Assembly: GCA_945860415.1 (NCBI GenBank)
Contig: CAMAQA010000024.1
Location: forward strand, 1 to 39,340
Origin: Bacteriovorax stolpii
Lineage (GTDB): Bacteria; Bdellovibrionota; UBA1018
DNA: 39,340 nucleotides
Direction: 5' to 3'
Shown here: positions 38,820 through 39,340 of the stretch, one piece after another
Position numbering within the stretch: the first letter of the stretch is position 1
Layout of the letters: each line of letters begins with the position of its first letter
The notes under the pieces: model-generated
The model's input: only the letters and a program-made list of their open reading frames with translations
Database searches by the model: none
Told to the model about the DNA's origin: nothing
Translations under genes and position numbers: made by a program

Positions 38820-38935
38820 AAAGGGGGGTAGAGAGTGCTTCCCTCTTCAAAACTCTGCCTTCGTGGCGAACTCTACCAACCTTCCAACTCAGGCTAACGC
38901 GCCGCACCATTCAGGGCAAGTTTAATTTTTAACCT

Positions 38936-39116
38936 TTTGTAATCATACGCTATTTTCAATTGATGGGGGCTCGCGATTCACGGATTATCCCGTGCCTGGA
39001 GTTGATGACCCATGTTATTCGGTATCGCGAACAAGCCGATGCCATGCGCCGGTTTGGTGTTCCTGGTTATTCTGGGTTGAATGTTAAAGTGCTTGAATAG
39101 ATTGCGGAATTACTCC
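38936..39116. other. AT-rich divergent control region between the riboswitch RNA and the rRNA leader
   Basis: 181 bp of mixed composition. It should contain the promoter of the leftward riboswitch RNA; the tract 38921-38943 is AT-rich, but no firm -35/-10 pair can be named. On the plus strand a 45-codon frame (ATG 38963, stop 39100) exists but has no ribosome-binding site and no known family. Confidence 0.4.
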
Positions 39117-39169
39117 CAAAAAAAATTTCTCAAAAAGATGTTGCACCAAAAACGCAGCAGGTCTATTAC
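39117..39169 (+). promoter_or_regulatory. rRNA-type promoter with UP element
   Basis: The A/T tract 39117-39138 (UP element) is followed by TTGCAC (39141-39146), a 17-bp spacer and TATTAC (39164-39169), predicting a start near 39176. Together with the boxA downstream this is the layout of a ribosomal RNA operon promoter. Confidence 0.65.
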
Positions 39170-39242
39170 ACCTAACACCGCTGAAACGGCGCCTGAAATA
39201 AACCTGACCAAAAGTTGGCGGTAGGTCGTCGTGTTGACGGTT

Positions 39243-39255
39243 TGTTCTTTGAAAA
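39243..39255 (+). promoter_or_regulatory. boxA antitermination element in an rRNA leader
   Basis: TGTTCTTTGAAAA matches the boxA sequence of bacterial rRNA leaders bound by NusB-S10. It lies about 70 nt after the predicted transcription start. The 16S gene itself would begin beyond the right edge. Confidence 0.6.
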
Positions 39256-39340
39256 CATGGGATGAATTTTTTGAAAGAGAGAGCGGGCTAATTGGCAGCC
39301 TGTCTGTGCTTTCAGGAGTTGAGATGGCTTTAAAGCTGGC

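Noticed and set aside
38640..38830. preQ1 riboswitch upstream of queE
   Set aside because: The conserved bases match the c-di-GMP-I aptamer, not the short preQ1 hairpin with its A-rich tail.

Overview
The window looks like chromosomal DNA from a high-GC (about 60 %) Gram-negative bacterium, most likely of the Bdellovibrionota (Bdellovibrio-like). The pointers are LptD and lipoproteins (an outer membrane), broken copies of the HNH endonuclease family that is multi-copy in those genomes, pairs of large low-complexity secreted proteins, and a c-di-GMP-I riboswitch that seems to stand alone, as in the Bdellovibrio merRNA. The assignment is an inference from content; no marker gene settles it here.

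Layout. 1-4774: the end of an outer-membrane beta-barrel gene, tRNA-Ala, and two secreted proteins sharing a C-terminal motif. 4775-7935: an accessory patch with a frameshifted HNH nuclease, a remnant of a DUF4143 ATPase gene, one intact DUF4143 AAA ATPase, and a 12-bp repeat that recurs around them. 7936-11720: a GcvH-like protein without the lipoyl lysine and with a very acidic tail, a histidine-kinase-like protein without a visible ATPase domain, and a large exported protein. 11721-21479: a pair of 50-bp hairpin repeats, then miaB, a gamma-carbonic-anhydrase-like gene and a membrane protein joined by ATGA overlaps, dnaE, a secreted CxxC protein and a CsgG-like lipoprotein, lipB (its start codon sits in a duplicated hairpin) and tRNA-Val. 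21589-23768: a second HNH pseudogene, an acetyltransferase and a receiver-domain protein. 23831-28286: a translation and RNA-maturation cluster, rpsP-khpA-trmD-SPOUT methyltransferase-rplS-rnhB-yraN, with rimM absent from its usual place. 28287-35431: a STAS protein, rsmI, a putative small RNA, then envelope and metabolism genes accD, lptD, an SIS isomerase, surE and an M23 lipoprotein. 35448-38590: tRNA-Arg, an HU/IHF gene, a UppP homologue lacking its catalytic residues, tRNA-Cys, a CheA-like ATPase and queE. 38600-39340: a c-di-GMP-I riboswitch RNA on the minus strand and, divergent from it, an apparent rRNA promoter with UP element and boxA leader running off the right edge, so 16S rRNA probably follows.

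Most genes are housekeeping: tRNA and rRNA modification (miaB, trmD, rsmI, queE, SPOUT enzyme), replication (dnaE, rnhB), and envelope building (lptD, accD, M23, UppP-like). The most unusual items are the riboswitch RNA with mutually exclusive stems, the structured intergenic RNA between rsmI and accD whose loops carry GGA motifs, the catalytically degenerate GcvH, UppP and kinase homologues, and the repeat-flanked ATPase patch.
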